In this document: positions 10,331 to 21,366 of the stretch, in pieces
Position numbering within the stretch: position 1 is the first letter of the stretch
Layout: each line of letters starts with the position of its first letter
Source: Trifolium pratense
Lineage: Eukaryota > Streptophyta > Magnoliopsida > Fabales > Fabaceae
Assembly (NCBI RefSeq): GCF_020283565.1
Contig: NC_060060.1
Span: 1,860,001 to 1,924,000, forward strand
DNA length: 64,000 bases
Direction: 5' to 3'
Notes under the pieces: generated by a model
Seen by the model: the letters and a program-made list of their open reading frames with translations, nothing else
Databases searched by the model: none
Told to the model about the DNA's origin: nothing
Program-made: the position numbers and the translations under genes

Positions 10331-11215
10331 TATCAAGGAACATGAAATGCTCAATAAATGCGGCCAAAATTCATGGCAGTGTCCGATGGGTTGGGGATTT
10401 CCGCCACAGATTCTAGCCAAAAACCACTATTCATTGAGCATTTCTTCCATCAATCCATAATCACCGTAAGATCCATCATCTTCCTTGATAATTCTGAGTT
10501 CTGATCAGAACATAAATATTTTCAATGATTAGATGGTGTAATTATTTTTTTCATTGGCGATGTATACCAATTAAATCATTATAAATGACTATTTTTGAGC
10601 TTTCTATGTTGTTGTCTTTGGTGCAGTGTATATTGACATCGGAGTGTTTCTATTTGAAATTGCAAGTCTTATAAGGAATGATAACTTAGAGCTGTTTTCA
10701 CTTACACAGCTATATGGCGCAAAGATAAATGATTTGATCATGATTTGATCATGGACTCATGGTTGGAGAATGGTGGAGGTTTAAAACATTGAGAATTGGG
10801 ACTGTGTTTCCATTCCACATATATATAGTGCACTGTAAACATGACACTAGCCATCATCTCGGACAAAAATGAACATACTCGGTTACTGTCAATTAGTTTT
10901 ACACTGATCTCCAATGAAAATCCATCATTTTGCAGTTATTTTTAACTTGCGGTTATATCATGATTCTCATCGGATGTCGGTGTAAAACTAGTTTACACCG
11001 ACAATGCATCATGTGTATACTCTTAATGGGAAATCTAGAAACTCTTTTTGATACTAAAGTGATTAACTTTTTAGCAAATTTTTTATATGCAGCTTGCAGG
11101 AATATTTCACATTGCTCTAAGTTGTTGGGGGCCCTTGTATCATTTGGGCCTCAAGTTTGCAAAGGTTATGGTTCATTTACATTTTTCTTGATGACTTGAT
11201 ATACATATTGGGTGG
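10331..11215. other. Intergenic DNA with a perfect-looking palindrome
   Basis: No gene is supported. TGTCGGTGTAAAACTAG followed by TTTACACCGACA at 10976-11004 is a near-perfect palindrome. The same TGTCGGTGTAAAAC word occurs at about 9771, so these may be broken ends of another MITE split by the hAT element. Confidence 0.5.
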
Positions 11216-11544
11216 AGTCACTAGTACAAATATGACATATTACACAAGTAGTTTACATCTGACAAGCATATGTCAGATGTAAAATATTATATGGAGTAGT
11301 CTTTTCATCTGGTTTCAATATCCACAGATGTGAAAAATATATAGACGAAACATTTTACATCTGGCCACAATATCCCCAGATGCAAAACTAAACGCGGTGG
11401 CAATCCTGTAATTATGGTAAAAATTGTCTAAAATAATTTCACATATGACCATAATATCCCCGGATGTAAAAAGACTTCAAGTGATTTTTTTTGTTTGAAT
11501 GGAAATTATTAAGTGTGGAAGGAGTAAAAAAAAAAAAACATAAT

Positions 11545-11882
11545 ATCTTCTCTCTCTCAGATGCACGCACGCGAAACAACCTAACTTCGGATTCACTCGA
11601 TCTATCGCTCCCTCTCTCAATCACGATCTCACTATACCTCTCACTCGATCAGTTTCGTTCTCTCTCACCCTAGATTCACGATCGAACTCGACATCTCTCT
11701 CTCACACTCGTTCTCTCTCGAACCCTAGCCTCCAATCCGTTTCACTGAATCACAAATTCCAATTCCTAATTGAAGAATCAAGGCTTACTGAACCCAAATC
11801 GAAGCTTAGTGGAACGAATCAAAGCTCTCTCAGCTCGTTACAGAGTCATAATTCCACCGCCTCTTCTCTCGATCTAAAACTG
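11545..11882 (+). pseudogene. Captured 5'-leader-like exon inside the CACTA element
   Basis: A pyrimidine-rich, non-repetitive block (CTCTCTCTC runs, GAACCCTAGCCTCC) ends in AAACTG followed by the donor-like GTGAGTTTTAACG. It looks like the untranslated first exon of a host gene with its intron start. There is no long frame. The host origin is inferred from composition and the splice donor only. Confidence 0.5.
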
Positions 11883-12104
11883 GTGAGTTTTAACGATGAA
11901 GGGTTTTTAGGTTTTAGCATATGTTTATCTTTCATTTTAATCTTTGATCTTTGATTTTGATGACTAAGGGTTTAATCCTGTGTAATTTTCTGTAATCTCT
12001 TCTACTTTTGCTTTTAGTGTTGTGAAATTCATTGTTTTTTGCTTCTGACCGCCTCTGGTTCCCTTTACATAGATGTTCAATATTTGTGTATCTTGTAGCC
12101 ACTA

Positions 12105-12814
12105 ACCATTACATAGATGTTTGGGTGGGGAACCAATCTCTGGCGGTACGCTTCCCTCGGTTGTTTTCTATTTCGATTCAGCAACAATGTAAAGTAAGTG
12201 ATATGGGGATGATGGATGGTGACGGCTGGAAGTGGAATCTGTTATGGAGGAGGAATTTCTTCTGGGAGGAACCTTTTTATCAGTAGTTGTTAGCAGTAAT
12301 TGATGGTTTTCAGCCTACAGCACAAGATGATGGTTGGAGTTGGAGGCCTGATCCTGCGTCGGGGTTTACGGCGAAGTCTGCGTATCAGAATCTTATCTTG
12401 CTGCATCGCTCTGAAACTGAGATGGATCATCTTCGGAACTTTGTCTTCAGTAATATATGGAAAAGCGACGCGCCGTCAAAAGTTGTAGCTTTTTCGTGGC
12501 AATTGATGCTTAATAGAATTCCAACAAAGGCGAATTTGACGTTGAGAGGGATTGGTAATGATATGGTCTGCTCCTTCTATAATGTGACTGCTGAAAATAC
12601 ACTTCATATGTTCCTTCACTGTGGAACTTCGGCGAAAATCTGGTATGAGCTTGTGCAATGGATTGGCCAGGAGTTGCTGCTTCCACCGAGTTTTAGCCTC
12701 TCCTTCTCTATGATGGTAGGGTGTGGGACTGGTAAGAAAGGTAAAAAGGGGCTTATGTTAATTTGGCACGCGTATATTTGGAGATGTTCCTTCTTTATAT
12801 TTATTTACTATTGA
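12105..12814 (+). pseudogene. LINE reverse-transcriptase C-terminal (zf-RVT) fragment
   Basis: The frame reads VWVGNQSLAVRFPRLF ... GDGWKWNLLWRRNFFWEE, then a stop at about 12284, then GWSWRPDPASGFTAKSAYQNL ... NIWKSDAPSKVVAFSWQLML and a CSFYNVTAENTLHMFLHCG zinc-binding-like stretch. This order is characteristic of the zf-RVT region at the end of plant non-LTR polymerases. The in-frame TAG and absence of the polymerase core show it is dead. It sits wholly inside the CACTA element. Confidence 0.85.
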
Positions 12815-13225
12815 TTATACTTAATCTGTTAACATAAGATATATTGAAAGAAAGTGATCAGTTCAGGCACACTTTTTTCTCACTATTAAGCTATATATGC
12901 TTCTCTGTATGACTATCTTGTGTTTCAAAGGGACTTGTTGATATGCGGATCTCTGAATGTAACTTATATTGTTCAATTGTCATTTTCTGACTCAAGCAGT
13001 GCTACTCTTGAAGTTTGTAGATCATGGACAATGGCTGAATTATTTACTACGTTAACAACTATCACATGGGTAAAAAACTACATAACCTTAAAGTCTATAT
13101 ATTTACACATTGTTATTTCCTGATGTTTGTTTCCTGTTCTATTTTACTTGAAGATACTGCTTCTGATGTTTTTCTAATGTTATTATTGTTGCAGATTATT
13201 AGGCTAACATAGTCATCAAACTAAA

Positions 13226-13556
13226 ATGTTCCTAGAAATCAAAGAAAAGTTTAAAGAAGCTGATAAAAATGGTATTGTTATAATAATATTAAAGTTTTGT
13301 TTAGTTTTTTTGTTCATTTTTTTCCCTAGTATAAACTATTTGTGTACTTGTAGATCTTGAAGGCATGTTAAATATGAAGATTCAAGATTTGGATACTGTA
13401 GAGGAACTTAGAATCAAAAGAGCGGACAAACATGGAATTGTTAATTATGAAGATTTAGAGATTGCTATTGCATCCGAAAACGTTGTTCAAGTCTGTGGCA
13501 TGAAGATTTAGAGATTGCTATTGCATCCGAAAACGTTGTTCAAGTCTGTGGCTTTG
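13226..13556 (+). pseudogene. EF-hand-like gene fragment inside the CACTA element
   Basis: The first piece reads FLEIKEKFKEADKNG. After an intron-like AT-rich gap ending in TTGTAG (about 13355) a second piece reads TVEELRIKRADKHGIVNYED, resembling the second half of an EF-hand loop. A 57-bp unit is then tandemly duplicated (13447-13503 and 13504-13556 approximately), destroying the frame. A captured calcium-binding protein gene is plausible. The match is short, so the family is tentative. Confidence 0.5.
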
Positions 13557-14227
13557 TCAACATCACCTTGGTAATCATAGTTTTGATAGTTGATTTACAC
13601 TTGATGTATGTGTTAACTGTACTCTAGGCTATGTTAATTACTTAAGTTGATTAGGATGTATTCTAGCTAGCTAAAACCATTTTAATTACTTAAGTTTTAG
13701 TCATGTTTTAGTCATTTTAATTACTTAGCATGATATCTCTCTTTTATTCACCAGGTTCTTTAGGAAGTGTATTGTGATTTTGTTAGTTTTATGTGTGTAA
13801 TTACTTATTGATTAATCAAAAGCATGATATCTCTCTTTTATTCATCAGGTTTGTGATTTTGTAAAACTAAAAAGGATCATGTTCTTGATTTTTAATTTAG
13901 GTCAGTTCTTGATTATTGTATGTTGTGATTTGTGAAGTTATGTTTTGGATGCTGGTATGTGGGTTGGATTTAAAAAAAAAACGTAGGATTTTAAAAAACA
14001 AAAATGCAGGATTTTAAATTTTTTTTTTTTAAAAAAAAGTGACGATTTTACATCTGTGGAAAGCTTGGCCATACGAAACAGAGGTAAAAAGTGTTGATTT
14101 TACATCTGGCGTAAGTCAGATGTAAAACGCATAAACTTACTACTTCTTGTACGTCTACATCTGACAGGCTTCAGATGTAAAATGGGTTTTTGGCCAGATG
14201 TAAAAAGTGTTTTCTGTACTAGTGAGT

Positions 14228-15699
14228 TTCTGGCAACTTGGCAAGTTTTTTACATACACCAGATCCAACTGTTGGCGGGACCGTAAGTATCAATCGTCAA
14301 CTCATACGTAAAATCACACTGTTACGCACATTAATTGATCTTCGCCACCGTTTTGAGATCGGCTGGCTCATAGTCAACATTCACCAAATCATCTCTAAAT
14401 GATATTTACAATTAATTTGAGATCAGACGACCAAAATCAATAACCGTATTACGTAGACAGTTACTGCGTGGAATCCAAATTTTGCAATGTCTAACATGAA
14501 CTTACCAAATTCAAAATAGAGATGTTATTGCAAATGATGATTTTGACAATCTATTCAAGAAGGCAATGATTATTACAGCTCTTGGTTTCATATTATGCAA
14601 TCTTGGCCCAATTGATGAGTGGTATATGTATGGCATTTAGATTGTTGTTGTAAAAGTTATTAACATTTCAAAATGTTCATCAAGTTGTAATTAGAAATCT
14701 TTATATGGTGACCAACTCATTTGTAGGTCACCCTCGGGCACAGCTTTTACAGGAATGGCATACTGCTTTCTAATTAGTCCAACTCTTGAGTTGGATGATA
14801 CATCACCGGGGACTCAAACTTGTTAGAAATTACGGTTCTTCTTTCAAATCACTAATTATATTCGCCATATTCATCGTTGTTTTAAGTTCATTACTTTTGT
14901 TTATGGATCTCCTCTCAATGCCTTAGCATCTTTTGATGAAGGAGCATGAGAGAATTTCATATTTATCACTAAGATTAGACTTTTATTTCTTCTATATATC
15001 TTTGTCAAGTTATTGTAGGGTTACAAAGATATATGATTGTATAAGCTTAATCCTTTGGCCATAAAGAACTATAATATTTGTAACAAATTATTATGAATTA
15101 GTAGTTTTCTACATATGATTCCTAAATACAATTCAACATGAAACTTTCTCTTATTTTATTTGAAGCATTGTATTGCAGAAACTTGTACTTTGGTATCCCT
15201 TGTCAAGTACAGTAGTAGAAACACTTCAACTCTTTTCCCTCCAACATTCAAATCATATGCACCAATAGAACTAATCTTCCACACCAATGTCGAAACGAGT
15301 ACATTTGAAACAAAATTTGCAATTTATGTTTTATCAACAAACCTTTCGGACTTATTAGGAGAATCGGCTAAATTGAGATTAATTAATTCTTGCATTTATA
15401 TTTATAGTATTATAGAAATCTCTTTAAAAGAAAAATGAATTTTTTTAACAAAAGATTGATAAAATATGAATTTTTATACACTAATCTATTTTAAATAAAA
15501 ATTTGAGTATTTGATTACAAAATAAATTTCACATTTTAAAAACATCTATAAATTATCAAACAAATCCAAATAGAAGGGTGTTTATAACCCCCACAAACTG
15601 GAAAGCAGTTAAATAATTGTGTTGTCCAAAAATGGGGTTAGAAACCCCCGGAAAGCTGGTACAAAAAACGAAACTCCCGCAAAACTGGAAGAAGACAAA
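14228..15699. other. Intergenic DNA without a supported gene
   Basis: One 92-codon frame at 15160-15438 has no recognisable motif, splice partner or promoter context. Nothing else stands out. Confidence 0.6.
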
Positions 15700-16080
15700 G
15701 GGTCTGTTTGGTAAAAATAAGCTATAAGCTAGCTGATAGCTGAAAAGCTAGCTTATAGCTGATCGCTGAAAAGCTAGCTTATTGAAATTAAAGTGTTTGG
15801 TAAATTAGCTTTTAAAGTGGTTATTAAATATAAAATTACATAATTGATAGTGGGTAGTTTATTTTTTAGAGTGGGTAGTTATTAAATTAAAGGGTAAAAA
15901 TGGAATAAAGTGTAAAAAGCTATAAGCTATAAGCTCAAATGCTACTTGAAATAGCATCTGAAAAAAAGCTATAAGCTAGTACAAAAAGCTTGTTACCAAA
16001 CACCTCTAATTTTTTGAAACAAGCTTATAAGCTCATATAATAAGCTATAAGCTAGCTTATTTGTGTTACCAAACAGAGCC
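15700..16080. mobile_element. Tourist-like MITE, copy 1
   Basis: A 381-bp element with ends GGGTCTGTTTGGTAA and TTACCAAACAGAGCC is filled with AAGCTATAAGCTAGC words that form a long fold-back. It is almost identical to 20194-20575. Flanking bases are A-rich, and a 3-bp duplication is less clear here than in copy 2. Confidence 0.9.
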
Positions 16081-16285
16081 AAACTACACATACTATTTAG
16101 CGAGGGTTTAAAACCGCCGCTAGTGTGTATGTATATGAGAAAGAAAAACAAAAAACATGAGAGTATTCTCTCTGTAAAAATATATTTTCTTCCCAATAAC
16201 TCCATAAAAATATATTTCAAGAGGATCAAATTTGGATCTCAATTGCTACATCACACCACTAGGGTCATCATGAAAAGCCCTCAAA

Positions 16286-16592
16286 CGTCCTAGAGTTGTC
16301 ACCCTTTGAGCTTATCCCTTAAACCGTTGTTTGCAACTTTTCTTCAGATGCCGAGGGATAAATGAATAGAATGTTGTAGCAGTTAATCCAGACGACATTC
16401 CATTCATTTAGCCATCGGGTCTGAAGAAGAACAGTTTCAAACAACGGTTAAAAGGATCAAGCTCAAAGGGTCAGAGCTTTAGGACTCCTGAGGGTCACCT
16501 GTTATCGGGTTTTCGTTATTGGGTCATCCACCATTTATATCCACGCACCAAGCCAATACCGCTAGGCGTGAAGGGATGTGCTAAAAAATTCC
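16286..16592. repeat. Long inverted-repeat element H3
   Basis: GTCCTAGAGTTGTCACCC at the left mirrors GGGTCAGAGCTTTAGGAC at the right, and the centre is near 16391. The right side extends into the outer-arm sequence known from H1 (CACGCACCAAGCC). Confidence 0.8.
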
Positions 16593-17430
16593 CTACGCTT
16601 GTGTTATGTGTAGCCTAAATTTCTTTGTGTTGTAAGTTTGCCGAGATAATGAAACATTCTATCGATATGATTTATTCTTTAATGTTGAAGTACATTAATT
16701 GTATGCATGTTTGTCTAGTATTTGAAAGATGCTTAATCGTAATGTATTCTCTGGATGAGTATTTAATTTGTTATATTAAGTTTTGTGTCTTACATATATT
16801 TGAAAGATGCTTAATCGTAATGTATTCTCTAGATGAGTATTTAATTGTGGGATAGGCACCCCAATTCCTTATTTTGAGTTTAGAGTGAATCGTAGCAGCA
16901 TTGAAGAGATTGAAGAACAAAATTACTTGGTTTGGCCATCAAATGTAGCGAGGTTTGTTATCTTTTTAGAGATTTTAGATTTAAATATATTTTAGTTTTT
17001 ATATTTAAAATAAAATAATATTAAGATAAGATTTATTTTTCAGTTTAGAATATTTAGGATTTAGTTATAATTTATAGGATTAGTTTGTTATTTAAAATAT
17101 ATGATTTGTTTTATGTAGTTCTATATATAGAGTCATATAATTATGAATAATATATGAGAAAGAAAAACAAGATTCTCCATGTAAAAATATATTTTCTTCT
17201 CCATAACTCCATAAAAATATATTTCAAGAGGATCAAATTTGGATATTTGTTGTAAATTGCCTTGAAAACGTGAAGAAAAAATAACACTAGTCTGCTGTTT
17301 TTTTCGCCCCGGGCGAAAAACCTGTGCCCGGGCGAAATTTGAAGCAGGAAAAAGGGAGCTCTCTGTCGGGCGAAATCACACCAATATCAATCGCTACATC
17401 ACACAACTAGGGTCATCATGAAAAGCTCTC

Positions 17431-17990
17431 AATAGTCCTAGAGTTGTGACCCTTTGAGTTTGATCCCTTAACCCGTTGTTTGCAACTTTTCTTCAGATCC
17501 CGAGCGGTAAATGAATAGAATGTCACAGCGGTTAATCGGACCGTGCAAATTCCGATGGTTGATTTTGGTCAGTTGAGCCTCTATAGGACGTGCTTCCGGA
17601 AAAGTGACGTCTTGTATAAGAACACAAAAATCACACTTATGTCGTCGTGAAAAGTCATCATGCTCAGATTTTCATGTCTCGAAGCCGCAATCTATATTAG
17701 GACTTTTCACGATAACATAAGTATGATTTTTGTGTTCTTAAACAAGACGCCACATCTCAAGAAGCACGGTTTGGATTAACTGCTACGACATTCCGTTTAT
17801 TTAACTCTCGAGGTCTGAAGAACAGTTTCAAACAATAGTTAAAAGGATCAAGCTCAAAGGGTTAGAGCTTTAGGACTCCTGAGGGTTATCGGGTTTTCGT
17901 TATCGGGTCACCCACCATTTATATGCACGCATCAAGCCCAATACTGCTAGGTGTTAAGGTGTGTGTTATAAAATTCCACATCGGATATGA
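17431..17990. repeat. Long inverted-repeat element H4
   Basis: A fuller copy than H2 and H3, with the H1-type centre near 17685 (GCTCAGATTTTCATG). The inner arms CTTGTATAAGAACAC and GTGTTCTTAAACAAGACG pair with each other. Confidence 0.8.
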
Positions 17991-18183
17991 GTAACATATT
18001 ACGCTTGTGTAGCCTAAATTTCTATGTGTTGTAAGTTTGCCGAGATAATGAACCTTTCTAACGATGTGATTATTCTTTAATGTTGAGTACGTACATTGTA
18101 TGCATGCTTGTCTAGTATTTGAAAGATGTTTAATCGTAATGTATTTTCGAGATGAGTATTTAATTTGTTGTATTAAGTTTTAC

Positions 18184-18418
18184 GGAGTAAATTGTCAAAT
18201 ACCTCCTGAAATTTTAAAATTCGTCAAATACCCTTGAAATTTGGAAATAGGTACCCCTGAAATTTTAAAAAATCAATTAAATTGCCTTCTGTCGTGGACT
18301 CTGGGCCTCTGACTAGTAGTGCTAGGGGGCAATTTAATTTACTTTTTAAAATTTCACAGAATTATTTACCTATTTCCAAATTTCAGGGAGGTATTTAAGG
18401 GTATTTGACATTTTACTC
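18184..18418. mobile_element. Fold-back MITE, Mutator-like candidate
   Basis: The ends GAGTAAATTGTCAAATACC and GGTATTTGACATTTTACTC are inverted repeats, with a second mirrored block (GAAATTTGGAAATAGGTA and TACCTATTTCCAAATTTC). Flanks AAGTTTTAC and AAGTTTTGT match at 7 of 9 positions, compatible with a decayed 9-bp Mutator-type duplication. Confidence 0.7.
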
Positions 18419-18640
18419 AAGTTTTGTTTTATGTCTATGTCTTACATATGAAGTGAAATACATGTGTGACATGATATTAAGATTCTTTTAAAGTTGTTGT
18501 TGTGTCATTTTAGATCGTGAGCCTCTACAGTAATTTGAATTGTTGGATAGGCACCCCAGTTCCTTATTTTGAGTTTAGAGTGAATCACAACTTAAATATT
18601 TGGTTTGGCCATCAAATGTAGTGAGACTTTGTTGAGAATA

Positions 18641-19102
18641 ATGCATAAATATTTTTTTTTTTTGCTGATTTTAGATATAAATATATTTTAGTTTTTATAT
18701 TTAAAATAAAATAATATTAGGATTTCAAGATATTTCAGTTTAGTATATTTAGGATTTGTTTAGAATTTATAGCAAGTTATTAACTATATTTGTTTGGAAA
18801 TTAGATAAGGTCAAATCTAATTATATGAAAATTTTGTATATATATATATATATTGTTTTGTTTCTTTCTCTCCTTTCTTGTTTGTTTTGTATCATTTTGC
18901 AAATGGCAAAACCTGTCACTGTCACCATATATTGTATTTAAATTTTCTATCATTGTTGAGTTATTTTCTCTTTTTTGTTTCATCTTGTTTTTAATTTTTT
19001 TTTAATTTTTTGGATTTGTGTTTTGTGGAGAGTTATTAAACATATGATTAAATTTTTAAATCATAGTTGTAGCAAACGGTTGTGTCATTATTTTTTATGT
19101 TG
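18641..19102. other. AT-rich DNA with copia-like remnant
   Basis: Contains a GATTTTAGATATAAATATAT block shared with 16975 and AGCAAGTTATTA...TTTGTTTGGA shared with 8720 and 5335, plus a (TA)n run at 18837-18853. No gene is seen. Confidence 0.5.
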
Positions 19103-19119
19103 CAAAACAATTGCTGTTT

Positions 19120-19240
19120 TTTTTTTTTTTTTTTGAAAAAACTAAAATGAAATATATTACCACAACAGCCTCCCCAGCACAAAATGTACCAAGAGAGACT
19201 ACAAAAATGTACAAATAGTCATAGAAACAAAAACAAAAAT
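19120..19240 (-). mobile_element. 5'-truncated LINE 3' end
   Basis: A poly-T run followed by 100 bp of LINE-tail-like sequence is flanked by an exact 17-bp target duplication, CAAAACAATTGCTGTTT (19103-19119 and 19241-19257). On the minus strand the insert reads as a short 3' untranslated end plus poly-A. It marks a target-primed reverse-transcription event. Confidence 0.9.
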
Positions 19241-19257
19241 CAAAACAATTGCTGTTT

Positions 19258-20190
19258 AATATGGCTTATATATAGTTTAAATTGTAATGGTTGAAAGGAA
19301 TTCGGATCCTCGGTAGCAAATAACCTACTGCCATATCTGCTCCACAATTTAAGCCGTTGATCAAAGTTTATGGCATAAGTTGCAATTTTCAATAGCGCAT
19401 ATGATTATTTCTTCGAAACAATAATAGCACATATGATTTTTTATTTTTATTTTTACACAAGCGCATATGATTTTTTTTTTATTGTTCTCGGGTTATTTTA
19501 TAAAAATAAATATACTATTCACTTTGGTTGTGGTTTGCATAATCACGTCACATGGAATTATATTGTATCTAATTACTTTTTCAATATATTGAATAATATT
19601 TTTTCTAAAACTCGATATCCGGTTCTAGGACTGACTAATTTGAGATGATCAATTTCACTGTCCACTTGCGGGGTTCCATTTAAAATCAGAGTTTTTTTTC
19701 CTCTATATGGACTAGCCTACCGAAATTGGAACCAGAGAGAATCAAACCTGAGACTTTGAGATGAGCGTACTCCAAGGACCCAAAATCATGTTTGTTCTCT
19801 TGAAAACAAATCATATTTTTTCTTATAAATAAATAAATTAATTTGTATGGATTATGATATGATTTTAGTTTATAAGTACATGTTATAGTAGCTAGAAAAT
19901 CCACCATAAAGGTGAATATGTGAAGTGTCTGCAGTTTAAACTTCGACTCCTGCACATATAGTGTAACGTCTCTGTCAACTGAATTAAGCTCATGGGAACC
20001 AATACACATTAAAGTTCTCTTCGGCAATATCAAAATTTGAGTTTATGACTTATAGTTTATAAACTCATTTTAAAAAAAAATTATACTAGGTAACTTTTTT
20101 TTATCACGAGTATATAGCTTATTTTATTAGTTCATTTATAAACTTAAAAAAATTGCTAATATTAGAGGTTGGAGAAAATACTTTATAATC
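19258..20190. other. Intergenic DNA with SINE-like remnants
   Basis: On the minus strand, about 19690-19800 reads CAGGTTTGATTCTC, like a pol III box B, ending in an A-run. About 19915-20005 resembles the tRNA-like repeats at 30375-30455 and 62510-62610. Both are decayed. No coding region is supported. Confidence 0.45.
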
Positions 20191-20193
20191 TAA

Positions 20194-20575
20194 GGGTCTG
20201 TTTGGTAAAAATAAGCTATAAGCTAGCTGATAGCTGAAAAGCTAGCTTATAGCTGATAGCTGAAAAGCTAGCTTATTGAAATTAAAGTGTTTGGTAAAAT
20301 TAGCTTTTAAAGTGGTTATTAAATATAAAATTACATAATTGATAGTGGGTAGTTTATTTTTTAGAGTGGGTAGTTATTAAATTAAAGGGTAAAAATGGAA
20401 TAAAGTGTAAAAAGCTATAAGCTATAAGCTCAAATGCTACTTGAAATAGCATCTGAAAAAAAGCTATAAGCTAGTACAAAAAGCTTGTTACCAAACACCT
20501 CTAATTTTTTGAAACAAGCTTATAAGCTCATATAATAAGCTATAAGCTAGCTTATTTGTGTTACCAAACAGAGCC
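20194..20575. mobile_element. Tourist-like MITE, copy 2
   Basis: Nearly identical to 15700-16080, with the same GGGTCTGTTTGGTAA and TTACCAAACAGAGCC ends. It is flanked by TAA at 20191-20193 and 20576-20578, the 3-bp target of PIF/Harbinger elements. Only a few base differences between copies were seen. Confidence 0.93.
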
Positions 20576-20578
20576 TAA

Positions 20579-21125
20579 ATTTATTTGTTATAAGTTAGCT
20601 TATTAGTTGTTCGTTATTTTTTTTTTCGTAAAATAAAATCTAAATATTGAGAAGTGTATGAGTTTAAATATGTACTATTTTACGGTAGAGTTTAAATATG
20701 TACTTAAACTTAAACATAACAAATGTTTGTAAAACCTTTTATCAATTTATTTTTTTAGTTTAAAAAAAAAAAGCAGAGATAGCAGCCCAATCCAACGGTT
20801 CTTCTCTTGCAGCAGCGTTAGCAGCAGAAAGAGTTGCAGCTGAGAATCCAATCCTGGTTGAAACATAAAAAATAAAATAAAAAAATAAAAGAACAAAACA
20901 AAAAACTTGATATCCAGATCATAGTTGTGTACCTATTTTTAAAATAATTTTTATTTTGGCTAAAGATCTTATGATTCCTGATATTCTCTTTTAAGAAAAA
21001 AAAAGTTGATGGGTTTTTTGTTTGTTACAAAATCAAATAAGTCTGTTTTTTGTTTTCACCATCTGCTTAATTTGAATCGGGGGTCAGTTCTAACATCAAG
21101 TGGTTTCAGCCCCCTTCCTAAATAA
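20579..21125. other. AT-rich intergenic DNA
   Basis: Poly-A/T tracts and a short CAGCAGCGTTAGCAGCAG stretch. No gene is supported. Confidence 0.55.
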
Positions 21126-21154
21126 GCCTTTGATGGATACGTTATTATAGCCAA

Positions 21155-21280
21155 GATATATACTTCTGTTTGACAGTAAATGGGATTACATGCATTCATA
21201 GGTGTTTTCTCGGATTTTCTCACATTATTTTCCATGTTTAATCAGGCTCTCAATATCAAGAAAGGAGAAGCCAAAACAGT
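21155..21280 (+). pseudogene. Captured fragment of a CDCA7/DDT-type gene, copy 2
   Basis: The same fragment as at 3830-3945 (ATCAAGAAAGGAGAAGCC after a pyrimidine-rich intron end). Its presence in both duplication copies shows the capture came before the duplication. Confidence 0.75.
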
Positions 21281-21366
21281 ATTCTTAGAATGAAGAGTTA
21301 AGCCTAACTCAATCCTACAAAATGAAATTGTAAAGTGAGGATTGTCTCTTATTGATAAATTCATGT

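Larger units (their letters stand above)
11219..14224. mobile_element. CACTA (En/Spm-like) transposon, complete, non-autonomous
   Basis: The termini are CACTAGTACA and TGTACTAGTG, perfect inverted repeats, with a 3-bp target duplication AGT at 11216-11218 and 14225-14227. Both subterminal regions carry many direct and inverted copies of TTTTACATCTG, as expected for transposase-binding repeats (about 11260-11470 and 14040-14210). The 3006-bp interior has no transposase. Instead it holds a leader-like exon, a LINE reverse-transcriptase tail and an EF-hand-like fragment. It needs a partner transposase to move. Confidence 0.93.
16127..18640. repeat. Tandem LTR-like/hairpin array
   Basis: The order LTR-like end, hairpin, GCCTAAATTTCT...GGATAGGCACCCC block occurs twice (about 16127-17150 and 17151-18640). 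The shared blocks include TATATGAGAAAGAAAAACA, TATTTCAAGAGGATCAAATT, the hairpins H3 and H4, and AAGTTTGCCGAGATAATGAA. A TATATATAGAGTCATA box lies near 17114. No polymerase frame is present. The best reading is two tandem copies of a small non-autonomous LTR-type unit with a hairpin core, but the ends were not resolved. Confidence 0.6.

Noticed and set aside
12287..12814. 175-codon frame as a protein-coding gene
   Set aside because: It is the open half of a LINE zf-RVT fragment with an in-frame stop just upstream, inside a CACTA element.
15160..15438. 92-codon frame as a gene
   Set aside because: No motif, no promoter or splice context, and ordinary composition for AT-rich intergenic DNA.
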